A DNA stretch of 64,000 bases from Lachnoclostridium sp. (GTDB lineage Bacteria; Bacillota; Clostridia; Lachnospirales; Lachnospiraceae): positions 1 through 64,000 of the forward strand of contig JAMPEB010000001.1 in the NCBI GenBank assembly GCA_023665475.1, given 5' to 3'. Position numbers and translations under genes: made by a program. Position 1 is the first letter of the stretch. Each line of letters begins with the position of its first letter. Shown here one piece after another: positions 43,610-51,691 of this stretch. The notes under the pieces were generated by a model, which saw only the letters and a program-made list of their open reading frames with translations, had not been told where the DNA came from and ran no database searches.

Positions 43610-44323
43610 TTAACCGTTTATTGCTAACATATCCATCGGATTAATATACGCGTCATCTTTCATCATCTGATAGCCTAATTGGGTGTTATCTTCCCCTATA
43701 ATATAAAGCGTTGTACCCTGCACCACGGAATCGCCCTGTTTTACAGTGGTATCTCCCTTGTTGCGGTAAATGGTCACATAACCGTTGCCATGGTCAACCC
43801 GCACACAATGCCCATATTCCTCGTCATCCGTAACGGATTGTACCGTACCGCTGGCTGTGGCGACCACCATCGTGCCTGCAGACGCCTGAAAGATACACAG
43901 GGGCTCCCCCTCCGTAATCTCTTCCATGGACGCGGAGCCTGTAAGCGGAAATTCCGTAGGATTACTCTGCTTTGCCAGCTGTTCGGCCAGCGCCTGTTCG
44001 CTTTGTTCTTTTGCGTTCACTGTATTGCTCAATATCTGCACCCGCTCGTTAAGTTCCGCTATCTGTGCTTCCAAGGCATCCTTTTCCTGTTGCAGCTGCT
44101 GCACCCGCTCAGACTGTCCCTGATTTCGGGTATTGATAGAAGTCCATAAGCTTCCCTCATAAGTAAAATAACCGGCCAGAGCGCCTACCACAATAACCAG
44201 AAAGAAAACTACCGTCCGGCTAATCCAAGGTCTGATACGATAATGCTTCACATCTGCATCTGCCATATCGGATGTAACAATCAAGATATGATTCATTTTT
44301 CGTTTATGCCGTCTTTTTCGCAT
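43610..44323 (-). CDS. membrane-anchored coiled-coil protein with a degenerate LytM (M23) domain
   Basis: A 237-residue protein. It has a basic N-terminus, one membrane helix (about residues 35-56), a coiled coil (about 65-115, 'QLQQEKDALEAQIAELNERVQIL') and a C-terminal LytM fold (about 145-237). The fold is clear from 'MVVATASGTVQSVTDDEEYGHCVRVDHGNGYVTIYRNKGDTTVKQGDSVVQGTTLYIIG'. However, the zinc ligands are gone: the first H-x-x-x-D is absent, 'Y-G-H' is 'YRN', and 'HLHFE' is 'LGYQM'. It should therefore be a non-catalytic scaffold or amidase activator, like EnvC/NlpD types. I start at ATG 44323, 8 nt after GGAGG. Its partner bactofilin follows. Confidence 0.88.
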   Translation of the reverse strand: MRKRRHKRKMNHILIVTSDMADADVKHYRIRPWISRTVVFFLVIVVGALAGYFTYEGSLWTSINTRNQGQSERVQQLQQEKDALEAQIAELNERVQILSNTVNAKEQSEQALAEQLAKQSNPTEFPLTGSASMEEITEGEPLCIFQASAGTMVVATASGTVQSVTDDEEYGHCVRVDHGNGYVTIYRNKGDTTVKQGDSVVQGTTLYIIGEDNTQLGYQMMKDDAYINPMDMLAING

Positions 44324-44349
44324 AAAGAGTACCTCCGGTAAATACATAC

Positions 44350-44379
44350 ATTTTACCACAGATACGCCATGGACAGCAA
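44350..44379 (-). promoter_or_regulatory. promoter of the LytM-bactofilin operon
   Basis: On the minus strand, TTGCTG (44374-44379) and TAAAAT (44350-44355) with an 18-bp spacer and a TG one base before the -10. Confidence 0.55.
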
Positions 44380-44489
44380 TATTCCGATAACATTTTTGTA
44401 ATAATTTACAGGTTTTTTTATGTAACGCCTTGCATTCTTACTAAAATTACACTTAAAATTTGTGCAGTATTGACAAATATATCCGTCTT

Positions 44490-45551
44490 TTACACATTCA
44501 ATGACATATCGCCTTGTGCAATCAGCCCCTTCTTTCTCATAAGCTCCGACACGGCAAGAGTCAGCGCCGCCGGAAGCACAAAGTGCATCAAAAGAATCAA
44601 TATAAGTGCCATGCCGCCGGTCATTCCGCCCTCCGTCATGGAACCGTAAGCTGCAATCTGTCCTACAAATCCCGCAGAACCCATTCCGGAACCCACAGGC
44701 GTGCTGGTCATATGGAAAACTGCGGAGCCCACAGGTCCCAAAACCGCGCTGGATACAATTGCCGGAAGCCAGATAATGGGTTTTTTCACAATATTAGGAA
44801 CCTGTAACATGGAAGTGCCCACACCTTGTGCAATCAGTCCTCCCACTTTGTTTTCCCGGTAGCTCGCCACCGCAAAACCAACCATATTACAACAGCAGCC
44901 TATGGTTGCCGCGCCTGCCGCCAATCCGCTGATATTCATGGAAAGCCCGATGGCTGCCGAACTGATGGGCAGGGTCAGTATCATACCCATCAGAACCGAC
45001 ACAATAATGCCGCCCAGAACAGGATGCATCTCCACATTGAAATTTACCAGCGCTCCCAGCCACTTCATAAATGCGGATATGGGAGGTCCCGCGATAATTC
45101 CCACCGCTGCCCCCGATAGAATAGATACCAGAGGAGTCACCAATATATCAATCTTTGTTTTTCCTGCTGCCAAATGTCCTATCTTAATGGCTACCATTGC
45201 CGCAATAAATGCTCCCAGCGGCTCTCCCGGTTTGCCGAGACCATAGGCTTCCATATCCGTCACTGACGGAAATGCGCCTATCATACCGGTCACCGCAGCC
45301 GCAACGGTGACCAAAGGTCCCTCCTTAAACTTGCTCGCCACTCCCACGCCGATTCCTGCGCCGGTAACGGTTTTTGCCACATTGCTGACGGCTATCAGGT
45401 ACGCTCCTATAGTTCCTCCGATCAGACTGCCCGCCTGCGCGATAATGGTGCCGATAATCAGTGTGGAAAAGAGCCCCAGCGCCATTCCGCTTAAACCGTC
45501 TATAAAAATTTCATTGGCATATTTTTTTATCTTTTGCAGCATACTGTTCAT
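44490..45551 (-). CDS. PTS EIIC-type membrane protein (PF13303 family)
   Basis: About 353 residues and roughly ten membrane helices. The start 'IFIDGLSGMALGLFSTLIIGTIIAQAG', the 'GAGIGVGVASKFKEGPLVTVAAAV' and 'AAIGLSMNISGLAAGAATIGCCCNMVGFAV' segments are typical of the PF13303 'PTS EIIC' family. No IIA or IIB domain is attached or nearby, so the phosphoryl donor and substrate are unknown. The ATG at 45551 has AGAGG 6 nt upstream. An upstream ATG at 45572 overlaps the GH3 stop as ATGA, but adds a polar tail. Either way the gene is tightly coupled to the GH3 gene. Confidence 0.85.
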   Translation of the reverse strand: MNSMLQKIKKYANEIFIDGLSGMALGLFSTLIIGTIIAQAGSLIGGTIGAYLIAVSNVAKTVTGAGIGVGVASKFKEGPLVTVAAAVTGMIGAFPSVTDMEAYGLGKPGEPLGAFIAAMVAIKIGHLAAGKTKIDILVTPLVSILSGAAVGIIAGPPISAFMKWLGALVNFNVEMHPVLGGIIVSVLMGMILTLPISSAAIGLSMNISGLAAGAATIGCCCNMVGFAVASYRENKVGGLIAQGVGTSMLQVPNIVKKPIIWLPAIVSSAVLGPVGSAVFHMTSTPVGSGMGSAGFVGQIAAYGSMTEGGMTGGMALILILLMHFVLPAALTLAVSELMRKKGLIAQGDMSLNV

Positions 45552-45568
45552 TTCATTCCTCTTCTTTG

Positions 45569-46939
45569 TCATCCTTCTATCTTATCGGCATATTTGATGC
45601 GGTAAATTCTTCTCAGGGAATCATTAATTCTCTCTTCCGAAATAGTGCCCTCTTTCACTGCCTGCAGTACACCGTTATACGCCTTTTCAAAATCTTCCGG
45701 CATCAGAATCATATCACAGCCCGCACGAAAAGCCTGAATTGCCGCCTCATCCGCCGCATAATATTCCGTAATTGCTTTCATACTCATAGAATCCGTGATA
45801 ATGACACCGTCAAATTTCATATCTTCCCTGAGAATATCCGTAATCACCTGTTTTGATAAAGAACAGGGGGTATTATCTCCCGTCAGGGAAGGCGCCGCCA
45901 TATGCCCCGCCATAATCATATCTGCCCCGGCATCAATGCCCGCCTGAAATACCTTAAATTCTTCCGCCTCAAACTGTTCTTTGGTTCTTTCGCTTACCGC
46001 AATCCCGTCATGTGTATCTTTCTCGGTGCTTCCAATGCCCGGAAAATGCTTTAAGCATACGCTCACTCCCTGCTCCCTAAAGCCCCAGATTGCAGAATTT
46101 ACAAAAGAGGACACCGTGGCGGCATCTGAGCCATAAGAGCGGTCTTCCATGATGCTTTTATCCACATTGCTTAAATCGGCAACCGGTGCAAAATTCAGGT
46201 TAAAACCATAGTCCGACAAATATTTGCCAATGGTCTGCGCCGCCATATAAGCGTTGTTGGCATCACCGGTCTCTCCGATTTCTTTGGCGGTATCCACCTT
46301 CGTCCCGAGACCTGCCTCCGCCAGCCTTGCAACCTTGCCGCCCTCTTCGTCCACCGCAATGAAAAGCGGATAACTTGCATATTGCTGGGAATTGCTTATC
46401 ATCGTCTTAATCTGCTCTTCCGACCGTATATTCTGCTTAAAATAAACAAGCCCTCCCACGGAATAACTTTCCAGCGCCTTCTTCGTCCCTTCGCCCGCCT
46501 GTACTGCCGTGCCGACGCCGGTTATTGCCTCCGGAGTCACAATAAAGAGTCCTGCTACCCTGTCCTCCAATGACATCTCTCCGATTGCGGCATCCACAAT
46601 CTCATCCAGTCGCTCTTCGGGAGTCGGCTCCACCACTGTCTGTGTAGGTTCCGGCTCGGAAATGGAAGGTTCTGTTGCAAAGATTTCGTCTACCTTGCTC
46701 TGCTGTTCCTGCTCTTCCTGCTTCATCTCCTGCGTCCTTGCAGTCAGCAGCTTGACAGAAGCCACAATTCCCGCCGCCAAAAGCGCTATCAGCACAATGA
46801 CCACGGTATAAGCCAGAAACTGACTGCGTTTCCTTCTCCGCCTGCGGGCCTCTCTGCGCTCTAACTCCGCCCATGCTTCTTTATTTTGATTTTCCCTCTC
46901 GTTCGGTTCTTCATTTACCGGAATATTATCTTTACTCAT
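45569..46939 (-). CDS. membrane-anchored glycoside hydrolase family 3 (NagZ-like)
   Basis: A 456-residue protein with a charged N-terminus and one membrane helix (about 40-62), so the enzyme is displayed outside. A linker rich in Glu/Pro/Thr leads to the GH3 (beta/alpha)8 barrel. NagZ hallmarks are 'VAVDEEGGKVARL', 'FAPVADLSNV', 'KHFPGIGSTEKDTHDG' with the catalytic-base His/Asp pair, and 'DGVIITDSMSMKAI' with the nucleophile Asp. Such enzymes release GlcNAc from muropeptides or chitobiose. Start ATG 46939 has GAGGG 6 nt upstream. It is followed directly by a PTS IIC gene that might import the sugar released. Confidence 0.92.
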   Translation of the reverse strand: MSKDNIPVNEEPNERENQNKEAWAELERREARRRRRKRSQFLAYTVVIVLIALLAAGIVASVKLLTARTQEMKQEEQEQQSKVDEIFATEPSISEPEPTQTVVEPTPEERLDEIVDAAIGEMSLEDRVAGLFIVTPEAITGVGTAVQAGEGTKKALESYSVGGLVYFKQNIRSEEQIKTMISNSQQYASYPLFIAVDEEGGKVARLAEAGLGTKVDTAKEIGETGDANNAYMAAQTIGKYLSDYGFNLNFAPVADLSNVDKSIMEDRSYGSDAATVSSFVNSAIWGFREQGVSVCLKHFPGIGSTEKDTHDGIAVSERTKEQFEAEEFKVFQAGIDAGADMIMAGHMAAPSLTGDNTPCSLSKQVITDILREDMKFDGVIITDSMSMKAITEYYAADEAAIQAFRAGCDMILMPEDFEKAYNGVLQAVKEGTISEERINDSLRRIYRIKYADKIEG

Positions 46940-47132
46940 AAGGTCCCTCATTTCCGTAATTTTTCATTTGCACCCGATATCAATGTCTATATAGGAAGAT
47001 TTACTTTTCTATTCTACATTACTTTTACTTCTTTTTCCACAAAAAATATCTCTTTTGTAAAACTTTACTAAAAATTAAGAAATTCGCAGCCCGGATTCAG
47101 GATTTTCTGCGGAAATTTTTTCACAACAAACT

Positions 47133-47168
47133 GAGAGCGTATCGATTATTTTTAATCAATACGCTCTC
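47133..47168 (-). repeat. 16-bp near-perfect inverted repeat
   Basis: GAGAGCGTATCGATTA (47133-47148) and TAATCAATACGCTCTC (47153-47168), one mismatch, 4-nt loop. No U-tract follows on either strand, so it is not a classical terminator. It could end or process the leader RNA. Confidence 0.75.
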
Positions 47169-47254
47169 TCAGACTATGCTATCCAATGGTCCGTTTCCTC
47201 TCTTTCATTCATATTGGCCATTCTCTTATTCAGTTGTATGAATTTTCTTCCATT

Positions 47255-47494
47255 TTTATCCTTTGTACTTTTCCACTTTTTCTTTTGTACACGGTACTGT
47301 AACGCTCTTATCTTTATCTTTTGTATATCGTTACTTTTTCCTGTGGAGTTTCCATTTATCTATATAAAATCAATCTATATAAACTTTATCTTCGGTATTG
47401 TGTTCTTTGGTACTTTATGGAAGAAAAATGATTGGTTACCGGCTTAACTTCCCATTGGACCTTACCTCTCTTTCGTAAAATTTTTCTTTTGTAT
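47255..47494 (-). repeat. cluster of reiterated 14-mers (RTACAAAAGAWAAA)
   Basis: Read on the plus strand, copies are TTTATCCTTTGTAC (47255), TTTTTCTTTTGTAC (47277), TTTATCTTTTGTAT (47313), TTTATCTTCGGTAT (47385), GTTCTTTGGTAC (47402, shorter) and TTTTTCTTTTGTAT (47481). A weaker one may exist near 47465. All point the same way, with irregular spacing. They fall in the predicted minus-strand transcript. Confidence 0.7.
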
Positions 47495-47529
47495 TCTGTT
47501 CTCTGACTATATTTTCTTTTGATGATTTT

Positions 47530-47558
47530 ATTATAATAGACTCGTCTACATTTGTCAA
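47530..47558 (-). promoter_or_regulatory. perfect consensus sigma-A promoter
   Basis: On the minus strand, TTGACA (47553-47558) and TATAAT (47530-47535) with exactly 17 bp between. It is the strongest promoter match in the window, yet the nearest gene (GH3) starts about 590 bp downstream. Confidence 0.85.
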
Positions 47559-47689
47559 CACATTTTTCTAAAAATTTTTAATTTTTTTCAAAATTTTACA
47601 GCATTAGATTTTTATTCCTATTTTTCGATGTTTTTCGACAAATTATCTGACGATTCAGCTCTGCCGTGCGGGCATATCGACTCCATCTT

Positions 47690-47724
47690 TAAACCCCCGG
47701 CGCCGCTTTAACCGGACCGGGGGT
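47690..47724 (-). terminator. terminator of the glyA-hom-apgM-lysC operon
   Basis: ACCCCCGG (47717-47724 read on the minus strand) pairs with CCGGGGGT (47693-47700) and is followed by TTTAAAG. It lies about 63 nt after the lysC stop. Confidence 0.7.
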
Positions 47725-47786
47725 ATTGCTATTGCTTCTCATATGAAAAATCTCAAATCCTGCGGAAAGCGTCTTACATCCCTTTC

Positions 47787-49106
47787 CTACAGCTTGGTTA
47801 TCACAAAAATATCATAAATAGCCCTGATAGCATCCTCAAAATCGGCATTTGCCACACCAATAATGATATTTAACTCCGAGGAACCCTGATCGATCATCTT
47901 GACATTGATTTTACTGTGGGCTAACGCCGAAAAAATCCTGCCCGCCGTACCTCTGGTGGACTTCATTCCGCGTCCCACCACCGCAATCAGCGCCAGATCG
48001 GACTCAATGTCTATGGAATCCGGATTCGCCAGCCTGTGAATCCCCGCTACCACCTTCTGCTCCTTGTGCATAAATTCATCCTGATGCACAAAAACCGTCA
48101 TGGTGTCGATGCCGGAAGGAACATGCTCAAAGGAAATTCCATTTTCCTCAAACGCCTGCAAAATCTTTCTGCCAAACCCTATTTCCGTATTCATCATATC
48201 TTTTTCAATATTGACGGCGCAAAAGCCCTTCTTGCCCGCAATGCCGGTGATGACATATTTGGATTTCTGGCAGGTGCTTCCCACAATCCATGTGCCGTTG
48301 TCCTGCGGAGCGTTAGTATTTCGGATATTGATGGGAATGCCTTCCTGACGCACGGGAAAAATAGCATCCTCATGCAGCACACTTGCACCCATATAGGCAA
48401 GCTCCCGAAGTTCCCTGTAAGTAATGGTCTCGATGCCCTCGGGATGGTCAATGATACGGGGGTCTGCAATCAAAAAGCCCGACACATCCGTCCAATTCTC
48501 ATAAACATCCGCTTTCGCCGCTTTCGCCACAATAGAACCTGTCACATCGGAACCTCCCCTGGAAAAAGTCTTGATGGTTCCGTCCGGCAGGGAGCCGTAA
48601 AATCCGGGAATCACTGCATTTTTGCACTTTGCCAGCTTTTTTGACAGCACTTTATCCGTTTTTGTGCCGTCAAAATTGCCCTCCTCGTCAAAAAATACCA
48701 CCGTTGCCGCATCAATAAACTCATAGTCTAAATAAGCCGCCATAATGATGCCGTTCAGATATTCCCCTCTGGACGCCGCATAACTGCTGCCCGCTTTATC
48801 CTTAAAGTTTTTCTCAATCGTCACAAACTCGTCTTCCAGACTAAGCTCCAGAGAAAGACCCGTTATGATTTCCTGATAACGCTCCTTGATTTCCTTTAAC
48901 TGCGGAGCAAACTCCTTATCTTCCTCCGCTAAGGCATAGCAGGCATAGAGCATATCCGTTACCTTAGTGTCTTTGTCAAATCTCTTGCCGGGGGCAGAGG
49001 GAACCACAAACCGTCTCTCCTCTTCCGCAAGCACGATTTCCGCTGCTTTTTTGAACTGTTCGGCACTCGCAAGAGAACTGCCTCCAAATTTTACTACTTT
49101 TGACAT
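47787..49106 (-). CDS. lysC: aspartokinase
   Basis: A 439-residue monofunctional aspartokinase that phosphorylates aspartate, the first step toward lysine, threonine and methionine. The start 'KVVKFGGSSLASAEQFKKA', 'GFYGSLPDGTIKTFSRGGSDVTGSIVAKA' and 'YENWTDVSGFLIADPRII' are typical of the kinase domain. Two ACT domains follow ('IEKDMMNTEIGFGRKILQAFEENGISFEHVPSGIDTMTVFV' and a second near 'ALIAVVGRGMKSTRGTAGRIFSALAHSKINVKMIDQGSSE'). The second, with 'QGSSELNI', is the allosteric site for lysine or threonine. I start at ATG 49106 (MSKVVKF), 6 nt after GGAG. It is the last gene of the operon. Confidence 0.95.
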   Translation of the reverse strand: MSKVVKFGGSSLASAEQFKKAAEIVLAEEERRFVVPSAPGKRFDKDTKVTDMLYACYALAEEDKEFAPQLKEIKERYQEIITGLSLELSLEDEFVTIEKNFKDKAGSSYAASRGEYLNGIIMAAYLDYEFIDAATVVFFDEEGNFDGTKTDKVLSKKLAKCKNAVIPGFYGSLPDGTIKTFSRGGSDVTGSIVAKAAKADVYENWTDVSGFLIADPRIIDHPEGIETITYRELRELAYMGASVLHEDAIFPVRQEGIPINIRNTNAPQDNGTWIVGSTCQKSKYVITGIAGKKGFCAVNIEKDMMNTEIGFGRKILQAFEENGISFEHVPSGIDTMTVFVHQDEFMHKEQKVVAGIHRLANPDSIDIESDLALIAVVGRGMKSTRGTAGRIFSALAHSKINVKMIDQGSSELNIIIGVANADFEDAIRAIYDIFVITKL

Positions 49107-49165
49107 AATAATCTCCATTCCGCCGCCCCTTGGCAGGCACAAACAATTAACAAATCGAAATGATT

Positions 49166-50365
49166 TTATCCCAAAAATTTATCCATCAGCTTGTGACCTT
49201 CCGCCACAAAGTTTCCGCTCTTTTTTGCCTCTTCTTCCGTATAGGCATATGTGTTTGCTCTCTGAACGGTGCTGTCATATATCAGATAGGGCACGCTGTC
49301 TGAAGTATGGGTTCTCTTACTGATGGGAGTCGGATGATCGGGAAGCACCAGAAGCCGGAAATCCTCTCCCGAAGCCTGCATCTTTTCCACCACAGGTCCC
49401 ACAATTCTTTCGTCCAGATATTCAATCGCCTTAACTTTGCGTTCCACACTGCCCTGATGCCCCATCTCGTCAGGAGCTTCAATATGAATATAGGCAAAAT
49501 CATAGCCGTCCTTGGTAACGGCATTCACCGCAGCCGCCACCTTGCCCTCATAATTGGTGTTAAGCCCGCCGTTTGCGCCATCTACCAGCGCTACGCCCAT
49601 TCCTGCGCCTACAGCGATGCCCTTGAGCAAATCCACCGCCGATACCATCACGCCGCGCTTTCCGGTTTTCTCCTTAAACGAGGAGAGCATGGGCTTTGTT
49701 CCCGCTCCCCAAAACCAGCAGCAGTTGGCGGGATTTAACCCTTTCTTCTTTCTCTCAACATTAATGGGATGATTCACCAGAATGTCATAGCTTTTCTTCA
49801 TCATACTGCGAAGCGCCTCATCCTCCGGCAGATACTGACCGATGGTCTGTCCCAGCACATCATGGGGCGGAGTAAGTTCCACTACGCTGCCCTTATTCCA
49901 AATCAGACAATGCCTGTAGCTGGTGCCTACATAAAACTGATAGGTTTCGTTTGCCATCTGTGCCGCAACTTCCTTTAACAGTACCTCGCAATCCTCAGTG
50001 CTGATTTCGGAAGCGCTGTGGTCTATAATGGTTCTCTCCTCAAAAGGCACTTCTTCCTCGGAAATTGTAACAATATTACATCTTATGGCAATATCCGTAT
50101 CCTTCATGGGCACGCCGATGCTCAATGCCTCCAAGGGTGAGCGCCCCGAATAATATTTTTTGGGGTCGTATCCCATAACAGAGAGGTTTGCCGTATCGGA
50201 ACCGGGCTTCATACCCTCGGGAATCGTATGCACCATTCCCACCTCTGAAATTTTGCTAAGTCTGTCCAGATTCGGAGTTTGGGCATAGGCAAGAGGAGTC
50301 TTCCCTCCCAACGCCTCTATGGGCTCGTCAGCCATGCCGTCGCCTAACACTACAATGTATTTCAT
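49166..50365 (-). CDS. apgM: ApgM-type phosphoglycerate mutase homologue, likely homoserine-kinase analogue
   Basis: A 399-residue alkaline-phosphatase superfamily protein of the archaeal-type cofactor-independent phosphoglycerate mutase family (COG3635). Metal and active-site motifs are 'IVVLGDGMADEPI', 'DTANLSVMGYDP' with the nucleophile Ser, 'AHIHIEAPDEMGHQG' (here 'AYIHIEAPDEMGHQG') and 'LPDHPTPISKRTHTSDSVPY'. In bacteria this family repeatedly sits beside homoserine dehydrogenase and aspartokinase. It has been proposed as a functional replacement of homoserine kinase ThrB. Here it lies between hom and lysC, and no thrB is present in the window, which supports that role over glycolysis. 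The ATG at 50365 uses GAGAGG of a hairpin repeat copy. Confidence 0.9.
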   Translation of the reverse strand: MKYIVVLGDGMADEPIEALGGKTPLAYAQTPNLDRLSKISEVGMVHTIPEGMKPGSDTANLSVMGYDPKKYYSGRSPLEALSIGVPMKDTDIAIRCNIVTISEEEVPFEERTIIDHSASEISTEDCEVLLKEVAAQMANETYQFYVGTSYRHCLIWNKGSVVELTPPHDVLGQTIGQYLPEDEALRSMMKKSYDILVNHPINVERKKKGLNPANCCWFWGAGTKPMLSSFKEKTGKRGVMVSAVDLLKGIAVGAGMGVALVDGANGGLNTNYEGKVAAAVNAVTKDGYDFAYIHIEAPDEMGHQGSVERKVKAIEYLDERIVGPVVEKMQASGEDFRLLVLPDHPTPISKRTHTSDSVPYLIYDSTVQRANTYAYTEEEAKKSGNFVAEGHKLMDKFLG

Positions 50366-50369
50366 ATTT

Positions 50370-50400
50370 CCTCTCATTCCGCCGCATAAGCGGCATTTTC
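50370..50400 (-). repeat. hairpin repeat copy 4, before apgM
   Basis: On the minus strand, AAAATGCCGC, TTAT, GCGGCGGAATGAGAGG. It lies directly before the apgM ATG and provides GAGAGG at 4 nt. The upstream AT-rich part differs from copies 1-3. Confidence 0.75.
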
Positions 50401-50443
50401 ATTTTCCTATGCACAACCCGATTTCTTCTTGTCATTTTACAAA

Positions 50444-51658
50444 TTAGGCCAGCCGGATTCTGTTTAACATTTCTTCTCCCAGCTCTTGATACAATGCCTG
50501 AAAGTCTTTTTCCTTCATAACGGGAGTGAAATAACCGAAATCCTCATCCCTTCCCTTTATACGGATAAGCTTTCCACCGGGAAATGCCTCTTTTACAGCG
50601 TCAAGGGCAGCCGTCTTTGCCCTCACAAAGAATGCCCTCTTCGTCTCCGTCACATCCGCAAGCAGCGCTTCTTCCTTGTCCCAGAAACAGGTGATGACCT
50701 TGCCCTGATGTCTTGCACAGTCAATGACATCGGATACCACTGCGCTTGCAGTGGGCAGCTTGCCCGCTCCCTTTCCGTAATACATGGAATCTCCCAGCAT
50801 ATTTCCCCTGACCAGCACTGCATTAAACACATCGTTCACCATGGCAAGGGGATTTTCCATGGAAATCATGCAGGGTGATACCATGGCAAGTGCGGTGCCG
50901 TCCTCTAAAGCCCTGCTTACCGCAAGTAGTTTTATGGAGCAGTCCGCTTCTTTTGCATACAGAAAATCTTCGGCGGAAATCTTAGTGATGCCCTCCGTAA
51001 AAATTTTCTCGGAATCCACATTTTTTCCAAGCATCAGGGACGAAAGAATCGCTATCTTGCGGCAGGCGTCATGCCCCTCAACATCCGCTTCGGGATTGCG
51101 CTCCGCATATCCTTTCTCCTGCGCTTCCTTTAATACGCTCTCAAAATCCGCGCCGTCCTTGTCCATCTTGCTCAAAATATAATTGGTAGTTCCGTTTAAG
51201 ATACCGGTAATGGACTCTATTTTTTCCGCAGTCAGAGAATAGTTCAGAGGACGGATAATGGGAATTCCGCCTCCTACGCTTGCTTCAAAAAGATAGTTGC
51301 AGTTATGGCTCTTTGCAATTTCCAACAGCTCGGGACCATGCTTTGCCACAAGCTCCTTATTGGAGGTGCAGACACTCTTTCCCGCTTCTAACGCCTTTTT
51401 GGTAAACTCATAAGCCGCTCCCACACCGCCCATGGTCTCGCAGACAATCTGCACATCCTCATCCTCTGCGATCAGGTTAAAATCATGCACTACCTTATCC
51501 TTCGCATAGGGATCATCGGGAAAATCCCTCAAATCCAAAATGTACTTTACCTCCAATTCACAAGTGGCTTTTTTATTTACCATTTCTTTATTTTTTTCGA
51601 TAACCTCTACCACGCCGCTTCCTACAGTGCCGTATCCTAAAACTGCTACATGAATCAT
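50444..51658 (-). CDS. hom: homoserine dehydrogenase
   Basis: A 404-residue NAD(P)-dependent enzyme reducing aspartate semialdehyde to homoserine. The Rossmann start 'VAVLGYGTVGSGVVEVIEKN', 'TSNKELVAKHGPELLEIAKSHNCNYLFEASVGGGIPIIRPL' with the catalytic Lys/Asp region, 'GILNGTTNYILSKM' and 'NPEADVEGHDACRKIAIL' are diagnostic. It lacks an obvious C-terminal ACT domain of full length; the last 60 residues ('RAFFVRAKT…GYFTPVMKEKDFQALYQEL') may be a reduced one. It follows glyA by 33 bp. Confidence 0.95.
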   Translation of the reverse strand: MIHVAVLGYGTVGSGVVEVIEKNKEMVNKKATCELEVKYILDLRDFPDDPYAKDKVVHDFNLIAEDEDVQIVCETMGGVGAAYEFTKKALEAGKSVCTSNKELVAKHGPELLEIAKSHNCNYLFEASVGGGIPIIRPLNYSLTAEKIESITGILNGTTNYILSKMDKDGADFESVLKEAQEKGYAERNPEADVEGHDACRKIAILSSLMLGKNVDSEKIFTEGITKISAEDFLYAKEADCSIKLLAVSRALEDGTALAMVSPCMISMENPLAMVNDVFNAVLVRGNMLGDSMYYGKGAGKLPTASAVVSDVIDCARHQGKVITCFWDKEEALLADVTETKRAFFVRAKTAALDAVKEAFPGGKLIRIKGRDEDFGYFTPVMKEKDFQALYQELGEEMLNRIRLA

Positions 51659-51691
51659 AATCTTTCTCCGTTTCTATCTGTAAAATCAATA

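Larger units (their letters stand above)
46940..47523 (-). other. long AT-rich leader or non-coding RNA upstream of the GH3 gene
   Basis: Between the consensus promoter at 47530-47558 and the GH3 start there are about 580 nt without a convincing gene. Short frames (for example one ending MANMNEREETDHWIA) lack good ribosome sites. The stretch holds a cluster of similar 14-mers (47255-47494) and a long hairpin (47133-47168). It may be a structured 5' leader of the GH3-PTS operon or a separate small RNA that ends near the hairpin. Confidence 0.45.

Noticed and set aside
47214-47447. 77-codon plus-strand frame in the long intergenic region
   Set aside because: A Phe/Ile/Leu-rich translation of the pyrimidine-rich repeats with no ribosome site; the promoter there reads the other way.
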